Below the pieces are notes generated by a model. The model was not told the origin of the DNA, did no database searches, and worked only from the letters and a program-made list of their open reading frames with translations. The position numbers and the translations under genes were made by a program. DNA of 64,000 bases from Treponema sp. (GTDB lineage: Bacteria > Spirochaetota > Spirochaetia > Treponematales > Treponemataceae), in NCBI GenBank assembly GCA_016288205.1, contig JAEEYO010000070.1:1-64000 (forward strand). The letters are read 5' to 3'. This document shows, piece by piece, positions 48,207 through 58,085 of the stretch; positions within the stretch are counted from its first letter, which is position 1, and the number at the start of each line of letters is the position of its first letter.

Positions 48207-49988
48207 CTACAGCAATGCGAACTGGGACGAGTACAATTTGTAGTAAGGACCCAGGTGTGCCATCAGCTCGTAGTGCGCTCCATGCTCCACAATCTTTCCG
48301 TGATCAACGTAAAAAATGGTCGAGCAATTTTTGATTGTGGAAAGTCTGTGAGCGATGATGAAGCTGGTGCGTCCCTTGAGGAGCTTGTGAAGCCCCCTCT
48401 GCAAAAGGATTTCCGTCTCGGTGTCGATTGAGGAAGTCGCCTCGTCAAGAATCAGAATCTTCGGGTCGGCAAGCAATGCACGTGCGAATGAAATCAGCTG
48501 CCTTTGTCCCACGCTGAGCCTTGAGCCTCTTTCGTTAACCTCGGTGTTGTAGCCGTCCTCCATCTGCATGATAAAGTCGTGTGCACAAACAGTCTTCGCA
48601 GCCTCCATCACCTGCTCGTCGGTCGCATCCATATTTCCGTATCGGATGTTGTCCATGATTGTTCCCTTGAAGATAAAACTGTCCTGCATCATCACGCCCA
48701 TCTGTGTGCGGAGCGATTTTATGGTCACGTCCTGAAGGTCATGCCCGTCCACCAAAATCTGTCCGCTGTCGGGATTATAGAACCTGCTCAAAAGATTTAC
48801 GATGGTGGATTTTCCCGCGCCCGTAGGACCAACAATGGCGACGCTCTCTCCCGGCTCAATCGTGAAGTTGATTTTGTCCAGGATTTTCACTCCCTCGTCG
48901 TAGCTGAAATCCACGTCCTTGTACTCAACCTTTCCAGTAATTTTCGGAAGCTCTGACGCACCCTCGTTGTCATGAATCAGAACAGGCTCGTCAATCGTCT
49001 CGAAGATTCTCTCCACGTAGGAAACGGCGGTAAGCAGACTGTTGATGAAATCAGCGAGCGTCGTAATGGGCTGCCAGAAACGGCTGATGTACGCGGTGAA
49101 TGCAATCAGGGTACCAATGGTCACTCCGCTGAATCCGGTCTGAATCCAGTGTATGCCCAAAATCCATGCGGCTCCCATTGTCGCCGTGGAAATAATCTGG
49201 ACGAAGGGACCCATAAGGAAAGATACCGTCACAGCCTTGAGCCATGCCTTGCGGTACGCGGACGAAAGATTGTTAAAAATCTTGATGTTCTCTTCCTCGC
49301 GCACAAAAGACTGAGTGACACGGATTCCGTTTATGCTTTCAGAAATGTATGCGTTCAGGTTCGACTGCTTGTTGCTCTGCATCCTCCACGCTTTTCTCTG
49401 TCTTTTTTTAAGCATGAAAACATAGGCGATAAAAACCGGAAGACCACAAAGCACCACAAGTGTAAGCGGCACATTGATTGTGAACATGAAGATGATTATA
49501 AAAATCAGCGAGCACAAATCTGTGACGGTGTTCACAAGTCCGTTGCTCAAAACATCGGAAAGATTGTTCACGTAATTCACGATTCGCACCTGAATCTTTC
49601 CGTGCGGCCTTGAGTCAAAAAATGAGAACGGCAGTTTCAGGATGTGCGAAAAAAGATCCGAGCGCAAATCATGAACGATGCCCTGTCCGATTTTCGTCAT
49701 TATGCTGATTTTTAGTTTCAGAGCAAATGCTGTAAACAAAGAGATTCCCAAGGTACATCCTGCGAGAATCAGAATGGTTTTAAAATCCTTGTTCGGTATG
49801 GCCTTGTCCATCACGATTTTCAAAAAATACGGATAAAGCATTCCCAACGCCGCGGTAATGAGCATCAGGAAGATTACTCCGACCATCGCCTTTGAGTGAG
49901 GCTTGACATATTTTCCGAGTCTCTTGAGCTGACCGAAATCGTAGCTGTCCTCGTAAGTCTCGTCTATATCGTATCTGTTTCTTGCCAT
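48207..49988 (-). CDS. ABC transporter, permease-ATPase fusion (MsbA/exporter type)
   Basis: VGPTGAGKSTIVNLLSRFYNPDSG; LSVGQRQLISFARALLADPKILILDEATSSIDTETE. Start reassigned to MARNRYDIDE. Confidence 0.92.
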   Translation of the reverse strand: MARNRYDIDETYEDSYDFGQLKRLGKYVKPHSKAMVGVIFLMLITAALGMLYPYFLKIVMDKAIPNKDFKTILILAGCTLGISLFTAFALKLKISIMTKIGQGIVHDLRSDLFSHILKLPFSFFDSRPHGKIQVRIVNYVNNLSDVLSNGLVNTVTDLCSLIFIIIFMFTINVPLTLVVLCGLPVFIAYVFMLKKRQRKAWRMQSNKQSNLNAYISESINGIRVTQSFVREEENIKIFNNLSSAYRKAWLKAVTVSFLMGPFVQIISTATMGAAWILGIHWIQTGFSGVTIGTLIAFTAYISRFWQPITTLADFINSLLTAVSYVERIFETIDEPVLIHDNEGASELPKITGKVEYKDVDFSYDEGVKILDKINFTIEPGESVAIVGPTGAGKSTIVNLLSRFYNPDSGQILVDGHDLQDVTIKSLRTQMGVMMQDSFIFKGTIMDNIRYGNMDATDEQVMEAAKTVCAHDFIMQMEDGYNTEVNERGSRLSVGQRQLISFARALLADPKILILDEATSSIDTETEILLQRGLHKLLKGRTSFIIAHRLSTIKNCSTIFYVDHGKIVEHGAHYELMAHLGPYYKLYSSQFALL

Positions 49989-49989
49989 C

Positions 49990-51741
49990 TTAGTTTCCCC
50001 CGTCCGCTTCTTCATCCGCACTGAACTCACCGTACTGATGGTGATAGACCGACGCATAATATCCGCCCGCCGCAATCAGCTCCTCGTGTGTTCCCCGCTC
50101 AATGATTTTTCCCTCGTTCATTACAAGAATCTGGTCGCAATCCTTGACCGAAGAAATCCTGTAAGCAATGACGAAAAGCGTCCTGTTCTCCGCGACGGAT
50201 TTCAATGACTCCTGAATCAGTGTCTCCGTCTCCATGTCAACTGCGGATGTTGTGTCATCCAAAATGATTATCGCAGGATCCTTGAGCAAAGCACGCGCAA
50301 GGGAGATTCTCTGCTTTTGTCCACCGGAAAGACCCACGCCCCTCTCGCCGACCATCGTGTCGTAACCTTCCGGCATGGCACGAATGAATGAGTCAGCGTC
50401 CGCAAGTTTGGCAGCAGCCTCAACCTTTTCAAAAGGACAGTCAGGATTTCCATAAGCAATGTTTCCCTCAATCGTGTCGCTGAAAAGGAAAACATCCTGC
50501 ATTGCCATTCCGATGTTCTCGCGCAGATTGTACATATTCATCTCACGCACGTCGGTTCCATCAACACAGACCGAGCCGTCCGTAACATCATAAAAGCGGC
50601 ACAGAAGATTCATTATCGTAGTCTTTCCGCTTCCCGTTCCGCCGATAATTCCGACCGACTTGCCCTTCTCCGTCCTGAAGCTGATGTCGTGCAGGATTTC
50701 CTCACCGTGGGTTGAATAGGACACATTCTTGAATTCAACCTCACCCTCAATCTTCTGCTTGACCACAGGATGAGACGGAAGCTTGATGTCGGGTTCCGCA
50801 GAGAATGTCTTGTAGATTTTGTCAATGGAAGCCTTGAAGCGCATTGCATCGTTAATCAGCCAGCCAAGCATCCTGAGCGGGTTCGTGAGCATCCAGAGAT
50901 AGCCGTTCACAGTGACGAAATCTCCAATGGACATCTGCTTGGTGATTGTGAGGTAGCCTCCGTAAATCATCAGGATTACGTTGATGACGGTTCCGAGAAA
51001 TTCAAAGATTGGAACATAACGCTGCCAGATTTTCGACGCATTGATTTCGCTCTGCCGGAAAGCCTCGTTCTCTTTTTCAAAGCGATTTTTTTCAAATGCC
51101 TCTTTTGCAAATGCACGGACCACACGGTTGGCGGCAATGTGCTCCTGGACATAAGCGTTGAGACTTGAAAAACACTGACGCACTCCCGCAAACGCAGGAC
51201 CCACCGCCCTCATCTGCATGAAAACAACGAAGGCAGTAAACGGAAGGACAGCAAGGAACATGAGGGCAAGCTTTACGTTCACGAAGAAAATCATCACAAC
51301 GGCGGAAAGAAGCCAGATGCAGTTTCTGAACACATTGTAGATTACGAAAGCGACGAAGTGACGGACGGCATCCATGTCTCCGGTCTGCCGGCTCATCAAA
51401 TCTCCGGTGCGGTTATTATTATAGAAGGAAAAATCCTCATGCAGAAGTTTCCGGTAAACGGCGTCGCGCATGTCAAAAAGGACTCCCTGACTTGAACGCT
51501 CGAAAAGCATCTGCGCAAGATACTGGAATCCCTCGCGGAAAAGACAGACACCAAGCAGAACCGCCACGCACTTCCACAGGTACTCATACTTTCCCGCCAC
51601 AATGACCTGATCCACAATGAAGCCGGAGACCTTCGGATTGATTACGGCCATTGCAGAAACCACCGCGATGATAAAAAGCCCGACACACATTTTTCCGCCG
51701 TGCTTTTTCAAAAATGAAAAGAACCATTTAAATGCAGTCAT
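49990..51741 (-). CDS. ABC transporter, permease-ATPase fusion (partner of the downstream gene)
   Basis: IGGTGSGKTTIMNLLCRFYDVTDGS; LSGGQKQRISLARALLKDPAIIILDDTTSAVDMETE. Confidence 0.92.
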   Translation of the reverse strand: MTAFKWFFSFLKKHGGKMCVGLFIIAVVSAMAVINPKVSGFIVDQVIVAGKYEYLWKCVAVLLGVCLFREGFQYLAQMLFERSSQGVLFDMRDAVYRKLLHEDFSFYNNNRTGDLMSRQTGDMDAVRHFVAFVIYNVFRNCIWLLSAVVMIFFVNVKLALMFLAVLPFTAFVVFMQMRAVGPAFAGVRQCFSSLNAYVQEHIAANRVVRAFAKEAFEKNRFEKENEAFRQSEINASKIWQRYVPIFEFLGTVINVILMIYGGYLTITKQMSIGDFVTVNGYLWMLTNPLRMLGWLINDAMRFKASIDKIYKTFSAEPDIKLPSHPVVKQKIEGEVEFKNVSYSTHGEEILHDISFRTEKGKSVGIIGGTGSGKTTIMNLLCRFYDVTDGSVCVDGTDVREMNMYNLRENIGMAMQDVFLFSDTIEGNIAYGNPDCPFEKVEAAAKLADADSFIRAMPEGYDTMVGERGVGLSGGQKQRISLARALLKDPAIIILDDTTSAVDMETETLIQESLKSVAENRTLFVIAYRISSVKDCDQILVMNEGKIIERGTHEELIAAGGYYASVYHHQYGEFSADEEADGGN

Positions 51742-51873
51742 TTCTTCTCCTCTGTTCGAAATGAAGAATCGCTAAGTTCTTCCACTTATACAGCATGGCA
51801 GAGAAGAAAACAAGTCATTTTTTGCATTTAATCAACGGTTTTTTGCTATTAGCTCCGGTACTCAGATTTTGTC

Positions 51874-52821
51874 CTAAAACTCATCCTCAACAGTATCCTC
51901 GAGCTCTTCCGGGATAGCATCCTGGATTTCATCCTGAATAGAATCCTCAATTTCTTCCGAAGAATCTTCCTCATTATTCACAACAGCATTTCGCTTGTCT
52001 GAAACGACGAGTCCGTCACTAAGTCCGAGCTGTCCATTGATTATGATGCGTCCGTCTTCCATGCTTGTAACCGTATACGGATATTCACCATCGGGGATGT
52101 CACCCGGCATCAGGATTTTTCCCTCGGAGTCAATCTCAATTTCCCAGTTGCCGTCATCAATGGAAAGAACAGCATTTTCAAGGGGTAATCCGGTTTCGCT
52201 GTCAATCAAACTCATTAAGGTCGGCTTACGGGGTTCAGGCTCCGGCTCCTCGGCCGCATCTTCCGTCTCTTCGACAGTCTCCTCTTCATCCACAACGTCC
52301 GCCTCAGGTGAATCGGATTCCGAATCTAAAGATTCCTCTGGTTCATCACTTTCTGCTTCTGGCTGAGCGGATTCCAAATCATCGGCATCTGTTTCCTCAG
52401 GTACATTTGCCTCAGGTTCCACAGCCGGCGTTTCCGGAACCACGGATTTTGCGGGAGTCGATTTTTCCGGCACAGATTCCGGTATGTTGCTTTTAGCAGA
52501 GACAATCTTCTCAAACCAGATGTCATTGATTTTCTCTTTCTTTATTATGGGCAGATAGGACAACATGGTTTTGTGCAATTTCACGCTTTCAAGAGAGTCA
52601 AAATGCTCGTCCCACACGACACGGTAATATGTGGTTCCCTTCGGATCTTTGTATTCGCTGATGGTGGTCTTGATTGAGTTTGCGCGCAGTACGCTCATCC
52701 TTTTTTCGGCATTGGACTTATTCTTGAACGATCCAAGGTAAATGCACCAATCTTCGGAAAATGCAAAAAGACCGGCCAAAGCCAGCACCATGCTCAACAG
52801 GATTTTTCTAACACTTTTCAT
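51874..52821 (-). CDS. SPOR-like domain protein with acidic C-terminal region
   Basis: Signal peptide; DWCIYLGSFKNKSNAEKRMSVLRANSIKTTISEYKDPKGTTYYRVVWDEHFDSLESVKLHKTML; Glu/Asp-rich tail. Confidence 0.75.
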   Translation of the reverse strand: MKSVRKILLSMVLALAGLFAFSEDWCIYLGSFKNKSNAEKRMSVLRANSIKTTISEYKDPKGTTYYRVVWDEHFDSLESVKLHKTMLSYLPIIKKEKINDIWFEKIVSAKSNIPESVPEKSTPAKSVVPETPAVEPEANVPEETDADDLESAQPEAESDEPEESLDSESDSPEADVVDEEETVEETEDAAEEPEPEPRKPTLMSLIDSETGLPLENAVLSIDDGNWEIEIDSEGKILMPGDIPDGEYPYTVTSMEDGRIIINGQLGLSDGLVVSDKRNAVVNNEEDSSEEIEDSIQDEIQDAIPEELEDTVEDEF

Positions 52822-52989
52822 GTCAACCTCGATAAAATTATTTGAAAATGATTTTTTTAGGGATTGCCCAAATCTTCTTCTATATATAATGTATATTATA
52901 TACAAAATCGCAATCTGTCAACGAGCAATCTTTCAGCCGAGCATTCCCCTTCCGCTGGTTGAAAATCTTTCTTCCATGAGTCCCAGTCC

Positions 52990-54357
52990 TCATAATTTTC
53001 CATTTCGCACGACACGGAATCCGTTGTAATAAAGCACATAGGAAGCTCCGTCATAATTTCTGTTCGTGGCACGGCAATAAGGCAGACCATAGTCCCAGCT
53101 TCCGCCTCTCTTCACACGATACGATCCGGATTTTGCACCAGTAGGATTTGTCTGCGTCTCCGTTACAAATGAAACATATTCATACCAGTCCCAGCACCAC
53201 TCCCACACGTTGCCGCTCATGTCATAAAGCCCAAGCTCGTTCGGTGTCTTGCCCCTGACAGTATGCGTACCAAAGTCAGGATTTGAATATCCCAGATTGC
53301 AGGAATTGTCCTCATAGACAGCGACATCATCCGCCACGTCACTTCCGCTGTATGTGAATCCCTCGCTCACGTTTCCGCCCCTCGCCGCATATTCCCACTC
53401 TGCCTCGGTAGGAAGCCTGTAGCCGTTCGCGGAAAAATCACATGTCACGGTCCACTTCTCCTCATCATAAGCATAAGTGTTGTTCGGATCCTCGTTGTCC
53501 TTGTCTATTACATAGCACGGAGTAAGTCCCTCTTTTTTGCTCCTCTCATTGCAATACTCAACAGCGTCATACCAGCTGACTTTCTCCACCGGACGGAACT
53601 CCCCCTTGAAGTTGCTCGGATTCGTCTCCATCACTGACTCATATTCCTTTTGAGTAACCTCGTGGTCGCACATATAAAAATCATCCACGGTAACAGTACG
53701 CTTCTCGTAATCATACCATCCCATCTGGAACGTACCGCCCTCAACAAAAACAAATCCGTTCCCCGCTCCATTCTTTTTTACGGGAGATTTTTTTTCTTTC
53801 ACAGGATTTTTTTCCGCCGCAAGATTTTTTTCAAGCGTCGGTGTTTCTTCCGTTGGAGCAGTTCCTGCCGGATTTACATTTACAACCTCTTCCTTCGCGC
53901 TGATTTTTTCCTCATTGATTTTTTCCGGCTGCTTTTTTTCAGCTGGAGCGCTTTCCGAAGATTTTGACTCAGCCTTCGCAGTTTTTGATTCCGTGGTCTT
54001 GGCCTGTGTCGTAGATTTCGCGTCGCTTTTGGAAGAGTCTATCTTCTCAAACCAGATGTCGGTTATTTTCTCCTTCTTTATGACGGGCATCTGCATGAGC
54101 ATGTTTCTGTGCAGCTTGGCATCCTCAAGCGTAGAGAAATGGTCGTCCCAGACAAGACGGTAAAACGTTGTCCCTTTGGAATCCTTGTATTCGGTGATCG
54201 TCGTATTGATTGAGGCAGAGCGCAGAAGTTTCATCCGCCTCTCTGCGTTGGTCTTGTTCTTAAACGAGCCGAGGTAAATGCACCAGTCATCTGAAAAAGC
54301 AAAGAGACCTGCAAAAATAAAAATCAAACTGAAAACAATTTTTTTAAGACCTTTCAT
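52990..54357 (-). CDS. SPOR-like + SUMF1/FGE-sulfatase domain protein
   Basis: N-terminal half paralogous to the 51874-52821 product; C-terminal YRLPTEAEWEYAARGG, GLYDMSGNVWEWCWDWY. Start reassigned to MKGLKKIVFS. Confidence 0.85.
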   Translation of the reverse strand: MKGLKKIVFSLIFIFAGLFAFSDDWCIYLGSFKNKTNAERRMKLLRSASINTTITEYKDSKGTTFYRLVWDDHFSTLEDAKLHRNMLMQMPVIKKEKITDIWFEKIDSSKSDAKSTTQAKTTESKTAKAESKSSESAPAEKKQPEKINEEKISAKEEVVNVNPAGTAPTEETPTLEKNLAAEKNPVKEKKSPVKKNGAGNGFVFVEGGTFQMGWYDYEKRTVTVDDFYMCDHEVTQKEYESVMETNPSNFKGEFRPVEKVSWYDAVEYCNERSKKEGLTPCYVIDKDNEDPNNTYAYDEEKWTVTCDFSANGYRLPTEAEWEYAARGGNVSEGFTYSGSDVADDVAVYEDNSCNLGYSNPDFGTHTVRGKTPNELGLYDMSGNVWEWCWDWYEYVSFVTETQTNPTGAKSGSYRVKRGGSWDYGLPYCRATNRNYDGASYVLYYNGFRVVRNGKL

Positions 54358-54486
54358 GTTAACCTCGGAAAATAAAATCTCTTCTATTATATTACACGCA
54401 AAAAATCCATCTGTCAATGAATAAAAAAAAGATGCGGAATCTTCCCGCACTGGACACATAGGCTTCTTAAGTCTATAATTGATTAT

Positions 54487-55758
54487 ATGGAAAATTCTTT
54501 TGTCAGCGTCCGCATGGATGAAAATCACCCGGATTGGGAAAAGTGCATCAAAAGGGAAAACTCCCTTTACGAAAGAGGCAACGGAATCCGGTCTGAATTT
54601 GAAAGGGATTACACCCGCATTCTCCACTCAGAGTCATACAGGCGTCTCAAGTACAAGACCCAGGTATTTTTCGCGCCGCAGAACGACCACATCTGCACGA
54701 GGATTGAGCACGTGGGTCATGTGGCAAGCGTGAGCAGGACAATCGCAAGGCACCTGGGGCTGAATCAGGAGCTTACCGAGGCAATCGCGCTGGGACACGA
54801 CATTGGACACGCACCCTTCGGACACACCGGGGAAAGCATACTCAACTCACTGATGAGCCAGAAGGAGGGACAGAACGCACCCAAGAAATTCTGGCACGAG
54901 CGGAACTCACTTTTTTTCGCGGATTTCATTGACACTCTCGCGGACCCGGACGGAAACGAAAAGAACCTTGATTTGACCTATGCCGTGAGGGACGGATTTA
55001 TCTGCCACTGCGGAGAGATTGACGAGCAGGGAGTCATGCCCCGTAATGAGGCGATGGATCTTTACAACATCAAGCGGCCGGGAATCTTCAGCCCCTACAC
55101 ATGGGAAGGCTGCGTCGTAAAAATCAGCGACAAGATTGCGTTTTTGGGAAGGGACATTGAGGACGCGCACACATATCATCTTCTGGACGAGACCACATCA
55201 AGGCAGCTGCGGGAGATTGTCTCATCCACACTCGGATTCAGCGGCAAGGACGAGCAGACACCGGATGCGGCGAAAAGAAGCGGAAAGGCTGTGAACACCA
55301 CCACGCTCATAAACGACCTGATTGTGGACCTCTGCTCCAACAGCTCACCCGAAAAGGGATTCTGCTTCAGCGAAAGATACTTCAATTTTTTAAAGGAGCT
55401 TAAATCATTCTGCGCGGCGAACATCTACCGGAACTGGAGGCTCATGGAATTCTCCGAATACGCGAAAAACGTGCTCGGCTGCATCTACAGAACCCTGATG
55501 AAAACATCCGTCTATGCAAGGAACCGGACCATGCACTCATGCCTGCAATATGCCCCGGAACTCAGCGAAACATTCACGGACTGGCTCATAAAATACACCG
55601 CGTACAACAGGGACGAAAAGGAAAGGCGACGGTACCGCACGAAGGAAATCTTCGACATTGAGAGCGACAGCGGATTTGAAAAATGCGTCATTGAATACAT
55701 GAGCGGAATGACTGACCGATTCGCAATCAAGACATTCGGGGAGATAATTTCACTGTAA
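54487..55758 (+). CDS. dgt: Deoxyguanosinetriphosphate triphosphohydrolase (dGTPase)
   Basis: RIEHVGHVASVSRTIARHLGLNQELTEAIALGHDIGHAPFGHTGE (HD motif). Confidence 0.92.
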   Translation: MENSFVSVRMDENHPDWEKCIKRENSLYERGNGIRSEFERDYTRILHSESYRRLKYKTQVFFAPQNDHICTRIEHVGHVASVSRTIARHLGLNQELTEAIALGHDIGHAPFGHTGESILNSLMSQKEGQNAPKKFWHERNSLFFADFIDTLADPDGNEKNLDLTYAVRDGFICHCGEIDEQGVMPRNEAMDLYNIKRPGIFSPYTWEGCVVKISDKIAFLGRDIEDAHTYHLLDETTSRQLREIVSSTLGFSGKDEQTPDAAKRSGKAVNTTTLINDLIVDLCSNSSPEKGFCFSERYFNFLKELKSFCAANIYRNWRLMEFSEYAKNVLGCIYRTLMKTSVYARNRTMHSCLQYAPELSETFTDWLIKYTAYNRDEKERRRYRTKEIFDIESDSGFEKCVIEYMSGMTDRFAIKTFGEIISL

Positions 55759-55944
55759 TTTGCTAATATGTTTTTTCCGCTGAACGTCCTGAAGTGTGTT
55801 TTTCCACAATGCGGCGGCTCACGACAAGAGCTATGCGCTCCACTGCGTAATCTATATATTTTTCGTCATGGATTTTTACCTGCAGTTCCCTCAATCTAGG
55901 CGGCAGTTGTTTTGTACATGATGAATTTTTTGAAACCGGCATAT

Positions 55945-56337
55945 TTACTCCGAAAAAGCGTTCACTATGTGGTGCACCGGCTCCAGTCCCGGAACATCGA
56001 TTGCAAGGACATCAAATCTAATTATCCTGCAATTATATTGTCGATATTTTTCAAGGTAACATTTAGCGGTTTTGATTATCTTTTGCCTCTTGTTCTGATT
56101 CAGCACGTGGGCAAGCATCTCCGGGTCTCCATGCGGAAGATATTTGACCTCGCAGAACACAAGCACGTCGTCCTTTTCCGCGATTATGTCAATCTCCCCG
56201 CCTCTGGTACGGAAATTTCTTTCTATTATATGGTATCCGAGATTCTGTAGAAACTCCGAGGCCCTGTCCTCACCTTTTTTTCCTTTTGCGCTTGTGCTGG
56301 GAAAGTGATTGAGAGCCTGCGTCTGATCATGCGTCAT
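55945..56337 (-). CDS. YraN family protein (UPF0102, endonuclease-like)
   Basis: GEDRASEFLQNLGYHIIERNFRTRGGEIDIIAEKDDVLVFCEVKYL. Confidence 0.9.
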   Translation of the reverse strand: MTHDQTQALNHFPSTSAKGKKGEDRASEFLQNLGYHIIERNFRTRGGEIDIIAEKDDVLVFCEVKYLPHGDPEMLAHVLNQNKRQKIIKTAKCYLEKYRQYNCRIIRFDVLAIDVPGLEPVHHIVNAFSE

Positions 56338-56351
56338 TTTCGGATTATGTG

Positions 56352-56645
56352 TCAGAGTTCCTCCAGGGCACCGTCACCGTCAAGCTCCTCCACGGAATCC
56401 ACGCTGTCGAATTCCTCAAGGTCCACAATCTCCTCTTCGCTTGCGGATACCTTTGCGCTTGACTCAACCTTGTGTCCGGCAGTAACCAAAAAAGGCACTT
56501 TCCATCTTACAAGGGCGGTCACATGGTATTGCTTCGCCGGTTGACGAGCCGCGAGAAACATATTCACTCCGTCATCAAAGAAAACGGGTGCGGAAAAAAC
56601 CACGCCTTCCTTTATCTCTTCACATTTAAGCCTAGTTAATGGCAT
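56352..56645 (-). CDS. Conserved hypothetical protein
   Basis: MPLTRLKCEEIKEGVVFSAPVFFDDGVNMFLAARQPAKQYHVTALVRWKVPFL; overlaps the flhX-like stop. Confidence 0.55.
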   Translation of the reverse strand: MPLTRLKCEEIKEGVVFSAPVFFDDGVNMFLAARQPAKQYHVTALVRWKVPFLVTAGHKVESSAKVSASEEEIVDLEEFDSVDSVEELDGDGALEEL

Positions 56646-56904
56646 TTTCACCCTCCAATCTAGCGATAAATGCAAATATTCCGGCCACAGCAAACCAGGT
56701 ATCTTCGGGAATGCACTGACCAACATCCTGTACGGAGAGGACATTCTCTAATATATCGTCTTCTACAACGGGGATATTGTTCTCTTCGGCTATTTCAATC
56801 ATGCGCCGCGCCAAATTACCGCGTTCTTTCGCAGCAATTATTGGAGCAACTGCATTCTCAGGATATTTTAAAGCGACTGCCGCCAACTTTTTGATATCTG
56901 TCAT
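56632..56904 (-). CDS. Standalone FlhB C-terminal-domain protein (FlhX/EscU family)
   Basis: AAVALKYPENAVAPIIAAKERGNLARRMIEIAEENNIPVVEDDILENVLSVQDVGQCIPEDTWFAVAGIFAFIARLE; no NPTH site and no TM domain. Confidence 0.88.
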   Translation of the reverse strand: MTDIKKLAAVALKYPENAVAPIIAAKERGNLARRMIEIAEENNIPVVEDDILENVLSVQDVGQCIPEDTWFAVAGIFAFIARLEGENAIN

Positions 56905-56970
56905 ATTACCACTTTTTTTGGGGTAATCTTGAAAAAGTCATAAAAACTGATTTTCCCAAGATCCCCGCAA

Positions 56971-58077
56971 TCAGCCCTGCGTCTCGACAAAATTTGGCAT
57001 TTCGTCTGTCACGCAAAGACCATCTGAGCAAGCAGAGTCGGAATAGGTTACAGTCACAGGCTTCCCTTTGTTCATGCCGGAACCTAGGAATCCTCCAAGC
57101 CGCAATTCTTCAGATTTTACCTTTGAAGGCAAAAGCGGCGGTAATGTAAAGAACCGTACTTCCATCTCACTGCTTATATTATAGTATAACACAAAAAAAT
57201 ATTTTGTCGAGGAAATTTTACAATTTATTTGTATTTTTTCAGTCCTCCGCGAATCCAGGTCCAAAAGCATCCTGATCATGCCCCTTCCAAGCCCCGAGGG
57301 AGAGTCCCATTCGTAGGGAAGAAAAATCCAGTGCTTTCTGTCCGCCGCAACCTGATTCAGATACGTCAGCAGACCGGCTTTTTCAGGTGATTTCGTTCCA
57401 TAAATTCGGCTTAAAAAATCCTCGTCATTTCCTGATTTCTTGTCCCCGGAAGATTTTTTCCTCTCCTGCTCTCCATCCCTGCTCTGATTTTCCCCACCCT
57501 GCCGTCCGTCACCATCTCCGAGCACCAGAGCAAGAAGCTCGTTGATTTTCTCATCGCTCGGCTCAATTCCGTTCTCAATCAGGATGGCAGCCGCCTCGGA
57601 AGCAAGTTTTTCCCTGCCCGGAAAGCGGAGTCCTATGTTTCTGGCCCTTGCGACAAGATTCGAGTCCAGCCTCATGCCGCTCTGGTACATAAAAAGAAGC
57701 ACGCGGAGAGAGATGTCGTCCCTGGGAAGTCCCATGGAAAAAAGAACGTTGTTAAGAAAATCTGCGCGGGTAAGAGACTCGTTGTGCTCGGCCTGGAGCG
57801 CAGCGGCTATCCTTTCCAAAACTATGGTTCCGTCTTTTTCAATATGGACCAAAGCGTGGAAATTGTCTCCCACATGGATCGGATCCCTGCTCGCCACGGA
57901 AAACCTGATTCCACCCGCAAACACCGTATAGCGGTTCATCCCTTGCGAATAACCGGTCTTATCCAGCACACGCACGAAAATCCGGTCTCCCTCGGAAAGA
58001 TTCATCTCCGCCACGGGAGCCTGCGCTTGTACTCCGGACGCACCTTGACTTGAAAGGCTCAGTATGTAATCAGGCAT
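56971..58077 (-). CDS. Conserved hypothetical protein (possible FliK-like)
   Basis: 368 aa; N-terminal beta-rich EGDRIFVRVLDKTGYSQGMNRYTVFAGGIRFSVASRDPIHVGDNFHALV; adjacent to the FlhB-like gene. Confidence 0.4.
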   Translation of the reverse strand: MPDYILSLSSQGASGVQAQAPVAEMNLSEGDRIFVRVLDKTGYSQGMNRYTVFAGGIRFSVASRDPIHVGDNFHALVHIEKDGTIVLERIAAALQAEHNESLTRADFLNNVLFSMGLPRDDISLRVLLFMYQSGMRLDSNLVARARNIGLRFPGREKLASEAAAILIENGIEPSDEKINELLALVLGDGDGRQGGENQSRDGEQERKKSSGDKKSGNDEDFLSRIYGTKSPEKAGLLTYLNQVAADRKHWIFLPYEWDSPSGLGRGMIRMLLDLDSRRTEKIQINCKISSTKYFFVLYYNISSEMEVRFFTLPPLLPSKVKSEELRLGGFLGSGMNKGKPVTVTYSDSACSDGLCVTDEMPNFVETQG

Positions 58078-58085
58078 GGGCTCTC

